Assembly: GCA_041567315.1 (NCBI GenBank)
Contig: JBFGCA010000013.1
Coordinates: forward strand, 1 to 58,552
DNA length: 58,552 bases
Direction: 5' to 3'
Source: JBFGCA01 sp041567315
Lineage (GTDB): Bacteria > Acidobacteriota > Thermoanaerobaculia > Multivoradales > JAHEKO01
The notes under the pieces were generated by a model. It saw nothing but the letters and a program-made list of their open reading frames with translations. It was not told the origin of the DNA and did not search any database. Shown piece after piece: positions 16,752 through 24,402 of the stretch. Each line of letters starts with the position of its first letter. Position 1 is the stretch's first letter. Both the position numbers and the translations under genes were made by a program.

Positions 16752-17033
16752 ATGATGAACAGAGAGCAGATCACGCAGCGCATCAAGGAGATCATCGCCG
16801 ACGTCGCCGACCTCGACATCGAGGCCATCGGCACCGACGACCACTTCCTCGACGACCTGGACCTCGACTCGCTGGCGCTGCTCGAGATCGGCGTCGACGT
16901 CGACTACGAGTTCAAGCTGGGCGTCTCCGAGGAACGCCTCGGACAGCTTCGCTCGGTGGCCGAGACCGTCGATCTGGTGACCGAGCGGCTGGCCGACCGG
17001 GCGGCGGCGCCGGCGGCGCAGAAGGTGGCCTGA
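16752..17033 (+). CDS. Acyl carrier protein of a type II ketosynthase operon
   Basis: A 93-residue acyl carrier protein. The phosphopantetheine attachment site is the Ser in DLDLDSLALLEI (about residues 36-47). The C terminus extends beyond the usual 75-80 residues with an Ala-rich tail. GGAGG upstream fits an ATG at 16752 or 16755. It is the first of five tightly packed genes (ACP, ketosynthase, chain-length-factor-like protein, halogenase-like enzyme, carotenoid oxygenase) and should carry the chain built by the next two proteins. No phosphopantetheinyl transferase or acyltransferase gene is nearby, so these must come from elsewhere. Confidence 0.88.
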   Translation: MMNREQITQRIKEIIADVADLDIEAIGTDDHFLDDLDLDSLALLEIGVDVDYEFKLGVSEERLGQLRSVAETVDLVTERLADRAAAPAAQKVA

Positions 17034-17036
17034 GCG

Positions 17037-18254
17037 ATGACCGACCGCGTCGTGGTCACCGGTCTCGGCATGGTGACGCCGGTGGGGGTGGGCCGCGCCG
17101 CCGCCTGGGAGGCGCTGCTGGCCGGGCGCTGCGGCGTCGGCCCGGTCCGCTCGTTCGACGCCTCGCGCCACAGCGCCTGCCGCGGCGCCGAGATCCACGA
17201 GTTCGAGCCGCGGCCCTTCTTCCGCCGGCTGGAGCCGGACTCGGTGGGCCGCGCCTCGCAGCTGGCGGTGGCCGCCGCCCGGCTGGCCCTTGCGGACGCC
17301 GGGATGGAGGCCGAGGAGCTCGACCCGCTGCGCAGCGGCGTCGCCCTCGGCACCACCTCCGGCGAGCCCCGCGAGGTGGAGCGCCTCGACGACCGGCTGC
17401 TCGCCGACGAGCAGGGGCCGGCCGGCGGCGACTTCCTGGCCCGCTACCCGTGTCACGTGCTCCCCGAGGTGGTGGCCGCCGAGCTGGGCCTGGCCGGCCT
17501 CAACGTGATGATCCCGGCGGCCTGCGCCGCCGGCAACTACGCCATCGCCTTCGCCTTCGACGCGCTGCGCCGCGGCCGCGCCGACCTCATGCTGGCCGGC
17601 GGCGCCGACTGCTTCTCCCGGATCACCTATACCGGCTTCGCCCGGCTGGGGGCGATCGCCCCCGAGCGCTGCCAGCCGTTCGACCGCAACCGCCAGGGGA
17701 TGATCCCCGGCGAGGGGGCGGCGGTGCTGGTGCTCGAGCCGCTGGCCGCCGCCCGCCGCCGCGGCGCTCGGGTGTGGGCCGAGGTGGCCGGCTACGGCCT
17801 CTCCTGCGACGCCCATCACATGACCGCCGCTCATCCGGAGGGCGACGGCGCCGCCCGCGCGATGACCGCGGCGCTGCACTCGAGCCGTCTCGAGGCGGAC
17901 CGGGTGAGCTACGTCAGCGCCCACGGCACCGGCACCCCGACCAACGACCGCATCGAGAGCCGGGCGGTCCGGCGGGTGTTCGGCGAGCGTGCCTCGAAGC
18001 TGCCGGTGAGCTCGATCAAGTCGATGATCGGCCACACCATGGGCGCCGCCTCGGCGATCGAGGCGGCGGTCTGCGCCCTGGCGGTGGCCGAGGACCGGGT
18101 GCCGCCGACCATCCACTACGAGGAGCCCGACCCCGAGTGCGAGCTCGACTGCGTGCCCAACCAGGCCCGCGAGCACCGGGTGGAGGTGGCGATGAGCAAC
18201 GCCTACGCCTTTGGCGGCAACAACGCCTCGCTGGTGCTGAGGAAGTGCGCATGA
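17037..18254 (+). CDS. Beta-ketoacyl-ACP synthase, catalytic subunit (FabF/KS-alpha type)
   Basis: A 405-residue ketosynthase of the KAS II fold. The Cys-His-His triad is complete: Cys163 in IPAACAAGN, His296 in SAHGTGTPTND and His333 in SIKSMIGHTMGAA. It would condense malonyl-ACP with the growing acyl chain. The nearest layout is the KS-alpha of type II polyketide or aryl-polyene systems, because a second, inactive ketosynthase gene follows and overlaps it by 4 bases (ATGA). It starts 3 bases after the ACP stop. A role in ordinary fatty acid synthesis is less likely, as no FabD, FabG, FabZ or FabI is nearby. Confidence 0.9.
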   Translation: MTDRVVVTGLGMVTPVGVGRAAAWEALLAGRCGVGPVRSFDASRHSACRGAEIHEFEPRPFFRRLEPDSVGRASQLAVAAARLALADAGMEAEELDPLRSGVALGTTSGEPREVERLDDRLLADEQGPAGGDFLARYPCHVLPEVVAAELGLAGLNVMIPAACAAGNYAIAFAFDALRRGRADLMLAGGADCFSRITYTGFARLGAIAPERCQPFDRNRQGMIPGEGAAVLVLEPLAAARRRGARVWAEVAGYGLSCDAHHMTAAHPEGDGAARAMTAALHSSRLEADRVSYVSAHGTGTPTNDRIESRAVRRVFGERASKLPVSSIKSMIGHTMGAASAIEAAVCALAVAEDRVPPTIHYEEPDPECELDCVPNQAREHRVEVAMSNAYAFGGNNASLVLRKCA

Positions 18255-19492
18255 GCCCATCAAGCGATCCCCAGGTGGTGATCACCGCCGCCGCCGTCCT
18301 CACCCCGCTCGGCGACGAGCCGGCCGCGGTCCACCAGGCGCTGTGCGCCGGACGGACGGCGCTGGCGCCCCTCAACGGTAACTACGGCGGCGGGCTGCCG
18401 CCGCTGACGGGAGCCCCTTTCGCGGAGTTCGACGCCGGCCGCTACCTGCCTGGCGGCAGCCTGCGGCCCCTCGACCGGGTGTCGCGCCTGGCCGCCGCCA
18501 CCACCGGGCGGGCGCTGGAGGCCGGCGGCTGGACGGCCGAGGAGTGCCGGCGGCGCCAGCTCGGTCTGGTGCTGGGCACCATGTTCGGCGGCGTCGGCAC
18601 CATCGCCGCCTTCGACCGGCGGGCGATGACCGCCGGTCCCGCCTACGCCAAACCGATGGACTTCGCCAACAGCGTCATCAACGCCGCCGCCGGCCAGACC
18701 GCCATCCGCCACCGCCTCGAAGGGATCAACGCCACGGTCTCGGCCGGGGTTCCCTCGGGGCTGCAGGCGATCGGCTACGCCGCCGACCTGATCCGCATGG
18801 GGCAGGCCGAGGCGCTGGTGGCGGGCGGCGTCGACGAGCTGTGCTTCGAGACCCTTCACGCCTTCGCCGGCGCCGGCCGTCTGTGCCCGGCCGGTGACGG
18901 CGCGGCCCGCCCGGTGCCGTTCGAGGCCCGGCGCGGCGGCCGGGCGCTCGGCGAGGCGGCCGCCCTGCTGGTGCTGGAGAGCGCCGACTGCGCCGCCGGG
19001 CGCGGCGCCCCGGTGCTCGCCGTCCTGCGCGGTCAGGGTACCGGCTTCGACCCCTCGCGGGGCGGCTCGCCGGAGGGGACGGCGGCCGCCATCGCCCGCG
19101 CCGTCGAGCTGGCCCTGGCCGAGGCCGGGCTGGCGGCAACCGACCTCGACTGCCTGGCCGCCGGCGCCAGCGGCTGCCCGGCCGGCGACCGCGCCGAGGC
19201 GCTGGGAGTGGCGGGCGCCGTCGGCGAGAGCGCGCGGCGGCTGCCGGTCACCGCCTGCAAGGGGGCCCTCGGCGAGACCCTGGGAGCCTCGGGACCGCTC
19301 CAGACCGTGCTGCTGCTGGAAGCGATGGCCGCCGGCGTGCTGCCCGGCATCGCCGGCCTGGAGCGGCCGGAAGAGGATCTGCCGCTCGGCGGGCTGAGCG
19401 CCGACGCCCGGCCGCTCGCCGCCCGGCGCGGCCTGGTCACCTCGGTGGGACTCGACGGCAAGAGCTGCGCGCTCGTCGTCGAGCGGTGCTGA
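18251..19492 (+). CDS. Catalytically dead ketosynthase, chain-length-factor-like (KS-beta)
   Basis: A 413-residue protein with the thiolase/ketosynthase fold but without the triad. The active-site Cys is Val167 (in TVSAGVPSG). The first His aligns with Gly in CLAAGASGCPAGD (about residue 305) and the second with Glu342 (in KGALGETLG). The upstream AAAGQTAIRH segment and the C-terminal SVGLDGKSCALVV are well conserved. Type II PKS chain length factors also lack the Cys and pair with KS-alpha to set chain length. The common Gln replacement is not used here. Overlap with the upstream gene (ATGA) supports a heterodimer. The gap to the next gene is 14 bases. Confidence 0.88.
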   Translation: MSPSSDPQVVITAAAVLTPLGDEPAAVHQALCAGRTALAPLNGNYGGGLPPLTGAPFAEFDAGRYLPGGSLRPLDRVSRLAAATTGRALEAGGWTAEECRRRQLGLVLGTMFGGVGTIAAFDRRAMTAGPAYAKPMDFANSVINAAAGQTAIRHRLEGINATVSAGVPSGLQAIGYAADLIRMGQAEALVAGGVDELCFETLHAFAGAGRLCPAGDGAARPVPFEARRGGRALGEAAALLVLESADCAAGRGAPVLAVLRGQGTGFDPSRGGSPEGTAAAIARAVELALAEAGLAATDLDCLAAGASGCPAGDRAEALGVAGAVGESARRLPVTACKGALGETLGASGPLQTVLLLEAMAAGVLPGIAGLERPEEDLPLGGLSADARPLAARRGLVTSVGLDGKSCALVVERC

Positions 19493-19506
19493 GACGGAGA
19501 GCCGCC

Positions 19507-21288
19507 GTGCGGACCGACGAGCGTTGCGACGTGGCCATCCTCGGCGGCGGCATGGCCGGGCTCACCCTGGCCCGCCACCTGCTGCTCGAGACCGACCGGC
19601 GGGTGCTGCTGGTCGACCGCCGGGACCAGCTACCGCCGGCCCGGCAGAAGGTCGGCGAGTCGACCGTGCAGCTTGCCGGCTACTACCTGTCCAAGGTGCT
19701 GGACCTCGAGGAGCACCTGCTCAGCGACCACTACATGAAGTACAACCTGCGCTTCATGTGGCCGGTGGAGGGCAGCGGCGGCGCCCGCTTCGAGGACTAC
19801 CACCAGGCCTTCCTGCGCGAGCCGTCCAACATCGCCAGCTATCAGCTCGACCGCAACCGGCTGGAGGCGGAGCTGCTGCGCCGCAACCTCGAGCACCCGC
19901 GGTTCGAGCTGCGGGCGGGGGTCTCGGACCTGGCGGTCGAGCTGGCCGACGAGGGGCCTCACCGGCTGGCCTTCCGGGCCGGCGGCGAGGCCGCCGAGCT
20001 CCGCCCCGAGTGGGTGGTCGACGCCACCGGCCGCGGCCGGGTGCTGGCGCGCCGGCTCGACCTCACCCGCCGCAACGGCATCCGGCACGGCGCCTTCTTC
20101 TGGTGGGTGGACGGCCTGGTCGACGTCGAGCGGCTCACCGACCGCTCGCCGCGCGAGCGGCGGCTGGCCGCCCACCGGCGGACCACCGGCCACCTGCCCT
20201 TCTGGCTGGCCACCAACCACTTCTGCACCGAGGGGGCGTGGTTCTGGGTGATCCCGCTCCAGGGCAAGACCAGCCTGGGGGTGGTCTACGACCGCGCGGT
20301 GGTCGACTACGACGACGTCTTCTCGGTGGAGAAGGCCACCCGCTGGGCGTGCGACCGCTTTCCGCTCTTCGGGCGCGACCTGCCGGGGCGCCGGGTCCTC
20401 GACTACGGGGGCTTCCGCGACTTCTCGTACGACTGCGCCCGCACCCTCCACGCCTCGCGCTGGGCGCTGACCGGCGAGGCGGGCCGCTTCTCCGACCCGC
20501 TCTACAGCCCCGGCAGCGATCTCATCGCGCTCCACAACACGCTGATCGTCGACGCCATCCAGACCCGCGACGGCGACGCCCTGGCCGCCAAGTGCGCCTC
20601 CTACGAGCAGCTCATGCGGGCCTTCTACGCCGCCTACGAGCCCTCCTACGAGCTGGGCTACGAGGTGCTCGGCGACCCCGAGGTCTTCGCCATGAAGTAC
20701 GGCTGGGAGCTGGCCGTCTACTTCGCCGTCTACGTCTACCCGTTCATCAACGACCTGTTCACCAGCCGCCGCTTCCTGCCCTCCTATCTGCGGGCCTTCA
20801 CCCGGCTGGGGCCGATCAACGCCGGTCTGCAGCGGCTGCTGGGCGGCTACTGCCGCTGGAAGCGTGCCGGCGGGCGGCGCTGCAGCGGGCGCCGGCTGTT
20901 CGAGTTCTCGCGGCTCGGGCCGCTGGCGGCCACCCGCGAGAGCTTCTACTGGGTGGGCTGTGGGGTGCCGGAGGCCCGCCAGCGGCTGGACTCCCTGCTC
21001 GGCCAGCTCGAGGAGCTGGCCCGTTTCCTCGCCGCCCGGGTGGCGGCCGAGGTGCTGGGCGAGCCGGCGGCGCTGCTCGACCGCGGCTTTGTCGAGTCGC
21101 TCGACCTCGACCGGCTGGCGTTCGACCCGGCGCTCTTCGAGCGGCTGTGGGCCGGCCGCCGCAGCGGCCAGACCTACGGCTGGCGGCTCGATCCGTTCGT
21201 CTTCGATCCGTTGACCGCCGGCGGCGGCGCGCCCGCGCCCGCCGCGATGCCGCCCGCCGCAGGTCCTTGTCGGGAGGTGCTCGCATGA
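19507..21288 (+). CDS. Flavin-dependent halogenase-like monooxygenase
   Basis: A 593-residue FAD enzyme. The dinucleotide motif GGGMAG lies near residue 13 and is followed by VGEST (49-53). The two halogenase hallmarks are present: a Lys in HYMKYNLRF (Lys78, matching Lys79 of PrnA) and WFWVIP (245-250), which fits WxWxIP. The FAD loop GEAGRFSDPLYSPGSD also fits. Halogenases use FADH2, oxygen and halide to chlorinate or brominate aromatic or enolised substrates. The substrate could be an ACP-bound chain from the two preceding genes. Start GTG at 19507, with GGAGA upstream. A non-halogenating hydroxylase role cannot be excluded. The stop overlaps the next start (ATGA). Confidence 0.85.
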   Translation: MRTDERCDVAILGGGMAGLTLARHLLLETDRRVLLVDRRDQLPPARQKVGESTVQLAGYYLSKVLDLEEHLLSDHYMKYNLRFMWPVEGSGGARFEDYHQAFLREPSNIASYQLDRNRLEAELLRRNLEHPRFELRAGVSDLAVELADEGPHRLAFRAGGEAAELRPEWVVDATGRGRVLARRLDLTRRNGIRHGAFFWWVDGLVDVERLTDRSPRERRLAAHRRTTGHLPFWLATNHFCTEGAWFWVIPLQGKTSLGVVYDRAVVDYDDVFSVEKATRWACDRFPLFGRDLPGRRVLDYGGFRDFSYDCARTLHASRWALTGEAGRFSDPLYSPGSDLIALHNTLIVDAIQTRDGDALAAKCASYEQLMRAFYAAYEPSYELGYEVLGDPEVFAMKYGWELAVYFAVYVYPFINDLFTSRRFLPSYLRAFTRLGPINAGLQRLLGGYCRWKRAGGRRCSGRRLFEFSRLGPLAATRESFYWVGCGVPEARQRLDSLLGQLEELARFLAARVAAEVLGEPAALLDRGFVESLDLDRLAFDPALFERLWAGRRSGQTYGWRLDPFVFDPLTAGGGAPAPAAMPPAAGPCREVLA

Positions 21289-22796
21289 CCGCTCAACCGC
21301 TGACCGCCGGCGCCAAGGCCCCCGGACCAGGCAGCGCCACGGTGCCCGCCGACCACGCGCCGCTGCTCGAGACCGCCTTCTCGCTGCCGCCGGTGGAGGA
21401 GTCCTACCGCATCCACGAAGTCGAGGGCGAGCTGCCGGCCTTCCTACGCGGCACCTACTACCTAGCCGGTCCAGCGGTGTTCGAGCGCGGCGGCCGGCGC
21501 TACGAGCACTGGCTGGACGGCGACGGCCTGGTCACGGCCCTGGCCTTCGAGGGCGGGGCGCCGCGCTTCACCAGCCGCCTGGTCCGCACCCGCAAGCTGG
21601 TCGCCGAGGAGGCGGCGGGGCGGCCGCTCTACCGCTGCTTCGGCACCGCCTTCGAGGGCGACCGCCTCAAGCTCGGGGTGGGGCTCGAGTCGCCGGCCAA
21701 CATCAGCGTCTACCCGGCCGGCGAGGCACTGCTGGCCTTCGGCGAGCAGGGTCTGCCCTGGCGGCTCGACCCGGCGACCCTCGAAACCCTCGGCGAGCAC
21801 GACTTCGGGCGCCGGCTCAACCCGTTGAGCCCCTTCTCGGCGCATCCCAAGCGCGATCCCGAAAGCGGCGAGCTGTACAACTTCGGGATCTCCTTCTCGC
21901 CGCGGCGGCCGCGGCTCCATCTCTACCGCTTCTCGCCCGCCGGCGAGCTGCTCGACCGCTGGCGGCTGGCGCTCGAGCGTCCGCTGTCGGTCCACGACTT
22001 CGCCCTCAGCCGGCGCTTCGCGGTCTTCCATCTGGGGCCCTACGTGCTCGACACCCGGGGGCTCGTGGAGGACGGACGGCCGCTGCTCGACTGCCTCGCC
22101 TGGCAGGCCGGCGAGCAGAGCGTGCTGCTGGTGGTCGACCGGCAGAGCGGCGAGCCGGTGGCGCGGGTGCCCTGCGGGGCCGGCTACTGTCTCCACCTGA
22201 TCGAGGCCTTCGAGAGCGAGGACGGCGAGCGGCTCACCGTCGACCTGCTGGAGCTGGATCGGCCGGTCTACGATCAGTACCGGCTGCCGGAGCTGTTTTC
22301 GGAGGTCTCGGCGGCGCAACCCGTGCGCCTGGTGGTCGACCCCGCCGCCGCTTCACTAGTGGAGCGCACCCCGTTCCCGGGCTGGCGCGGGATGTGCGAC
22401 TTCCCGGCCGTCGACCCGCGCCTCGCGGGCCGCCCCTACCGGGAGTTCTGGATGCTGGGCGTCGCCGCCTCGGAACTGGCCGGCCGCAAGTTCTTCGACC
22501 GGCTGATCCACGCCGACTGGCGGACCGGCCGCGCCACGGCCTGGGCGGCGCCCGAGTCCTGCTATCTCGGCGGCGAGCCGGTCTTCCTGCCCGACCCCGC
22601 GGGCGACGCCGGCGCCGTCATCTGCCAGCAGTTCGACGCCGCCCGGCGCCGCAGCTCCTTCCTGATCTTCGACGCCCGGCGGGTGGCCGCCGGGCCGCTC
22701 GCGGTCCTACCCCTACGCCGTCCCGAGCGCCTGGGTTTCCACGCCTGCTGGGTGGGTCAACCCAGCCGGCGCTCGGCCAGGTCGAGCTCGATGTAG
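21285..22796 (+). CDS. Carotenoid-cleavage oxygenase (RPE65/CCD family)
   Basis: A 503-residue member of the carotenoid oxygenase family, a seven-bladed propeller with Fe(II) held by four His. All four are visible: His187 (SAHPKRDP), His237 (LSVHDFAL), His304 (YCLHLIEAFE) and His486 (GFHACWV). Such enzymes split a conjugated double bond of carotenoids, stilbenes or lignin-like compounds with O2. No carotenoid biosynthesis gene is in the operon, so a polyene made by the ketosynthase pair is a possible substrate. The last 13 residues after HACWV are Arg/Ser-rich and read antisense through a gene remnant, so they probably have no function. Confidence 0.9.
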   Translation: MTAQPLTAGAKAPGPGSATVPADHAPLLETAFSLPPVEESYRIHEVEGELPAFLRGTYYLAGPAVFERGGRRYEHWLDGDGLVTALAFEGGAPRFTSRLVRTRKLVAEEAAGRPLYRCFGTAFEGDRLKLGVGLESPANISVYPAGEALLAFGEQGLPWRLDPATLETLGEHDFGRRLNPLSPFSAHPKRDPESGELYNFGISFSPRRPRLHLYRFSPAGELLDRWRLALERPLSVHDFALSRRFAVFHLGPYVLDTRGLVEDGRPLLDCLAWQAGEQSVLLVVDRQSGEPVARVPCGAGYCLHLIEAFESEDGERLTVDLLELDRPVYDQYRLPELFSEVSAAQPVRLVVDPAAASLVERTPFPGWRGMCDFPAVDPRLAGRPYREFWMLGVAASELAGRKFFDRLIHADWRTGRATAWAAPESCYLGGEPVFLPDPAGDAGAVICQQFDAARRRSSFLIFDARRVAAGPLAVLPLRRPERLGFHACWVGQPSRRSARSSSM

Positions 22797-22930
22797 CGGT
22801 CGTCGCTCACCAGCATCCGCAGGTGGGGCGGCTGCTCGCTGGAGTAGCTGAGGTGGAACTCCCCGAGCGGACCCGAGAACGACTGGGCGAGGATCCGGTC
22901 GCCCTCCATCAGCAGCGCCGAAACGTCGCT
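22757..22930 (-). pseudogene. C-terminal remnant of a sigma-associated regulatory-domain protein
   Basis: Reading minus from 22930 to the TGA at 22757-22759 gives a peptide containing SALLMEGDRILAQSFSGPLG and EFHLSYSSEQ. It matches the end of the 208-residue protein at 23748-24374 (PALLMSDTRVLSRALTGALG, EFSMQCAQEG). The match begins right after the HD-GYP stop, with no start codon for a full domain; an internal ATG at 22909 would give only 50 residues. I read it as the surviving 3' end of a duplicated gene. A short coupled ORF cannot be fully excluded. Its end overlaps the end of the convergent carotenoid oxygenase gene. Confidence 0.6.
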
Positions 22931-23751
22931 CAGCGGTCCCGCCCCCGAGCAGCTGAGGCGAGGTCGAGAAAGAGATCCAGGATGGCGGCGTCGAACTGGG
23001 CGTTACGCTCCGGTCGCAGGCGCCGGAGGACCTCCCGCACCGCCAGACCGCGGCGATAGGGCCGATCGGAGAGCATCGCGTCGAAGGTGTCGACCACCGC
23101 GACGATCCTGGCCCCCAACGGGATCTGTGGCCCCCGCAGCCCGCTCGGATAGCCGCCGCCGTCGAACCGCTCGTGGTGATGGAGGACCAGCAGGCTGACG
23201 CGCTCCAGCCCGGGGATGCGCCGCAGCAGCGCCCAGCCGTGCTCCGGGTGCTTGCGGACCACCTCGATCTCGCGCTCGGTCAGCCGGCCGGGCTTGAGCA
23301 GGATGGCGTCGGGAACGCCCACCTTGCCGATGTCGTGCAGCACCGACGCCACCTCGACGTCGCGGAGCTGGTCGGGCCCCAGCCCGAGGTGCTCCCCCAC
23401 CCGCACCGCCCAGGTCGCCAGCCGGGTGGCGTGAAGCCCGGTCTTGAGGTCCTTGAGATCGAGCAGCATGCTGAGCGCGTGGATGGCGCCGGTGCGGGCC
23501 GCCGCCAGCGCCTCCTCCAGCTCGCGGACCTGCAGACTCTGCCGCGCGAGGCCGGCGGCCGCCGACGGCTCGCTCGGCCGATCGGCCGGCAGCGGCGCCG
23601 CCGCCGACCCGGAGCGGGCGTCCCCCACCGCACCCGGGCGAGGTCCGGGCCGGGGGCCGTCGCCCCGAACCACGGTCCCGGCGAGCGATCCCGTCGCCGC
23701 CGGACAGCCGCCGGTGGTCCCCGGCAACGGCAGCGGCGGGTGGTCGTTCAC
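22930..23751 (-). CDS. HD-GYP domain protein, predicted c-di-GMP phosphodiesterase
   Basis: A 273-residue protein. The first 75 residues are low-complexity Pro/Gly/Ala. A helix with heptads (SLQVRELEEALAAAR) leads into a complete HD-GYP domain: HD at 139-140 (VLHDIGKVG), HPEHG at 168-172 and HHERFDGGGYPSG from about 192. These are the metal- and substrate-binding residues of c-di-GMP phosphodiesterases. No sensor domain is seen. The GTG start overlaps the TGA of the preceding gene (GTGA), so its expression is coupled to the sigma-CHAT operon. A PilZ protein gene elsewhere in the window could be a receptor for the same messenger. Confidence 0.85.
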   Translation of the reverse strand: MNDHPPLPLPGTTGGCPAATGSLAGTVVRGDGPRPGPRPGAVGDARSGSAAAPLPADRPSEPSAAAGLARQSLQVRELEEALAAARTGAIHALSMLLDLKDLKTGLHATRLATWAVRVGEHLGLGPDQLRDVEVASVLHDIGKVGVPDAILLKPGRLTEREIEVVRKHPEHGWALLRRIPGLERVSLLVLHHHERFDGGGYPSGLRGPQIPLGARIVAVVDTFDAMLSDRPYRRGLAVREVLRRLRPERNAQFDAAILDLFLDLASAARGRDR

Positions 23752-24374
23752 CGCTCCGGCAACGCCTCCATGGTGCCGTCGCGCTGGTCGAGACTGACTT
23801 CGATCGACTCCTCGGCGCTCACCCGTAGACACAGCTTGAGTGGACCCTCCTGGGCGCATTGCATCGAGAACTCCCCCAGCGCGCCGGTCAAGGCACGGGA
23901 GAGCACCCGGGTATCGGACATCAGCAGGGCCGGTACGCCGGGCACCGGCTCCTGCCGCCGGCTGACGATCTGCCCCATCAGCAGCAGGTCCCCCGGCTTT
24001 CTGCCCTGGTCCATTCTCAGATCCAGGGCGTAGTCTACCGTGTAGAAGACCATGTGTCGCGCTCCGCGGACGGGACCGCGCACGCCGAGGCGGGCGGCCG
24101 GCGCCAGGCTGTCGAAAACCAGGCGCACGGGCAGCACCCGGGCGCTCGCGGGGACCGGCCGGCGGCGCCCGAAGAGGGCCTTGGCAGCGCGCACCACCGC
24201 CACCGGCGGCTCCGGAGCGGCCGCGGCGAGGGCGGCCAGGGCGCGGGCGGTCCGCGCCTGCAGGTCACCGTCCAGGCAGCCGAAGGCCAGGTGCTGGCGC
24301 ATCCTCGTCCGCCAAGCCTCAGCCTCCAGGCCCCGCGCGAAGTCGATCCACTGCCAGAGCTCGAAATGGGGCAT
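23748..24374 (-). CDS. Sigma-operon protein with regulatory-like beta domain
   Basis: A 208-residue protein beginning MPHFELWQWIDFARGL. The N-terminal part has a His-x3-Cys (QHLAFGC) that recalls a degenerate zinc anti-sigma module. The C-terminal part (about 130-200; LLLMGQIVSRRQEP, ALLMSDTRVLSRALTGALG) looks like a carboxypeptidase-regulatory or GEF-type beta domain. It lies 28 bases after the TPR-CHAT gene and overlaps the HD-GYP start. A role in controlling the ECF sigma factor is inferred from position only. A remnant of a paralogous C terminus lies 800 bases downstream. The first in-frame ATG with good composition (24374) was taken as the start. Confidence 0.7.
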   Translation of the reverse strand: MPHFELWQWIDFARGLEAEAWRTRMRQHLAFGCLDGDLQARTARALAALAAAAPEPPVAVVRAAKALFGRRRPVPASARVLPVRLVFDSLAPAARLGVRGPVRGARHMVFYTVDYALDLRMDQGRKPGDLLLMGQIVSRRQEPVPGVPALLMSDTRVLSRALTGALGEFSMQCAQEGPLKLCLRVSAEESIEVSLDQRDGTMEALPER

Positions 24375-24402
24375 GGGGTCGGTGTTCCCGGCTGTCAAAG
24401 AC

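Noticed and set aside
17037..19492. Ketosynthase pair as ordinary fatty acid synthesis genes (fabF duplicates)
   Set aside because: The second copy has lost all three catalytic residues and no other fab genes are present; a KS/CLF pair fits better.
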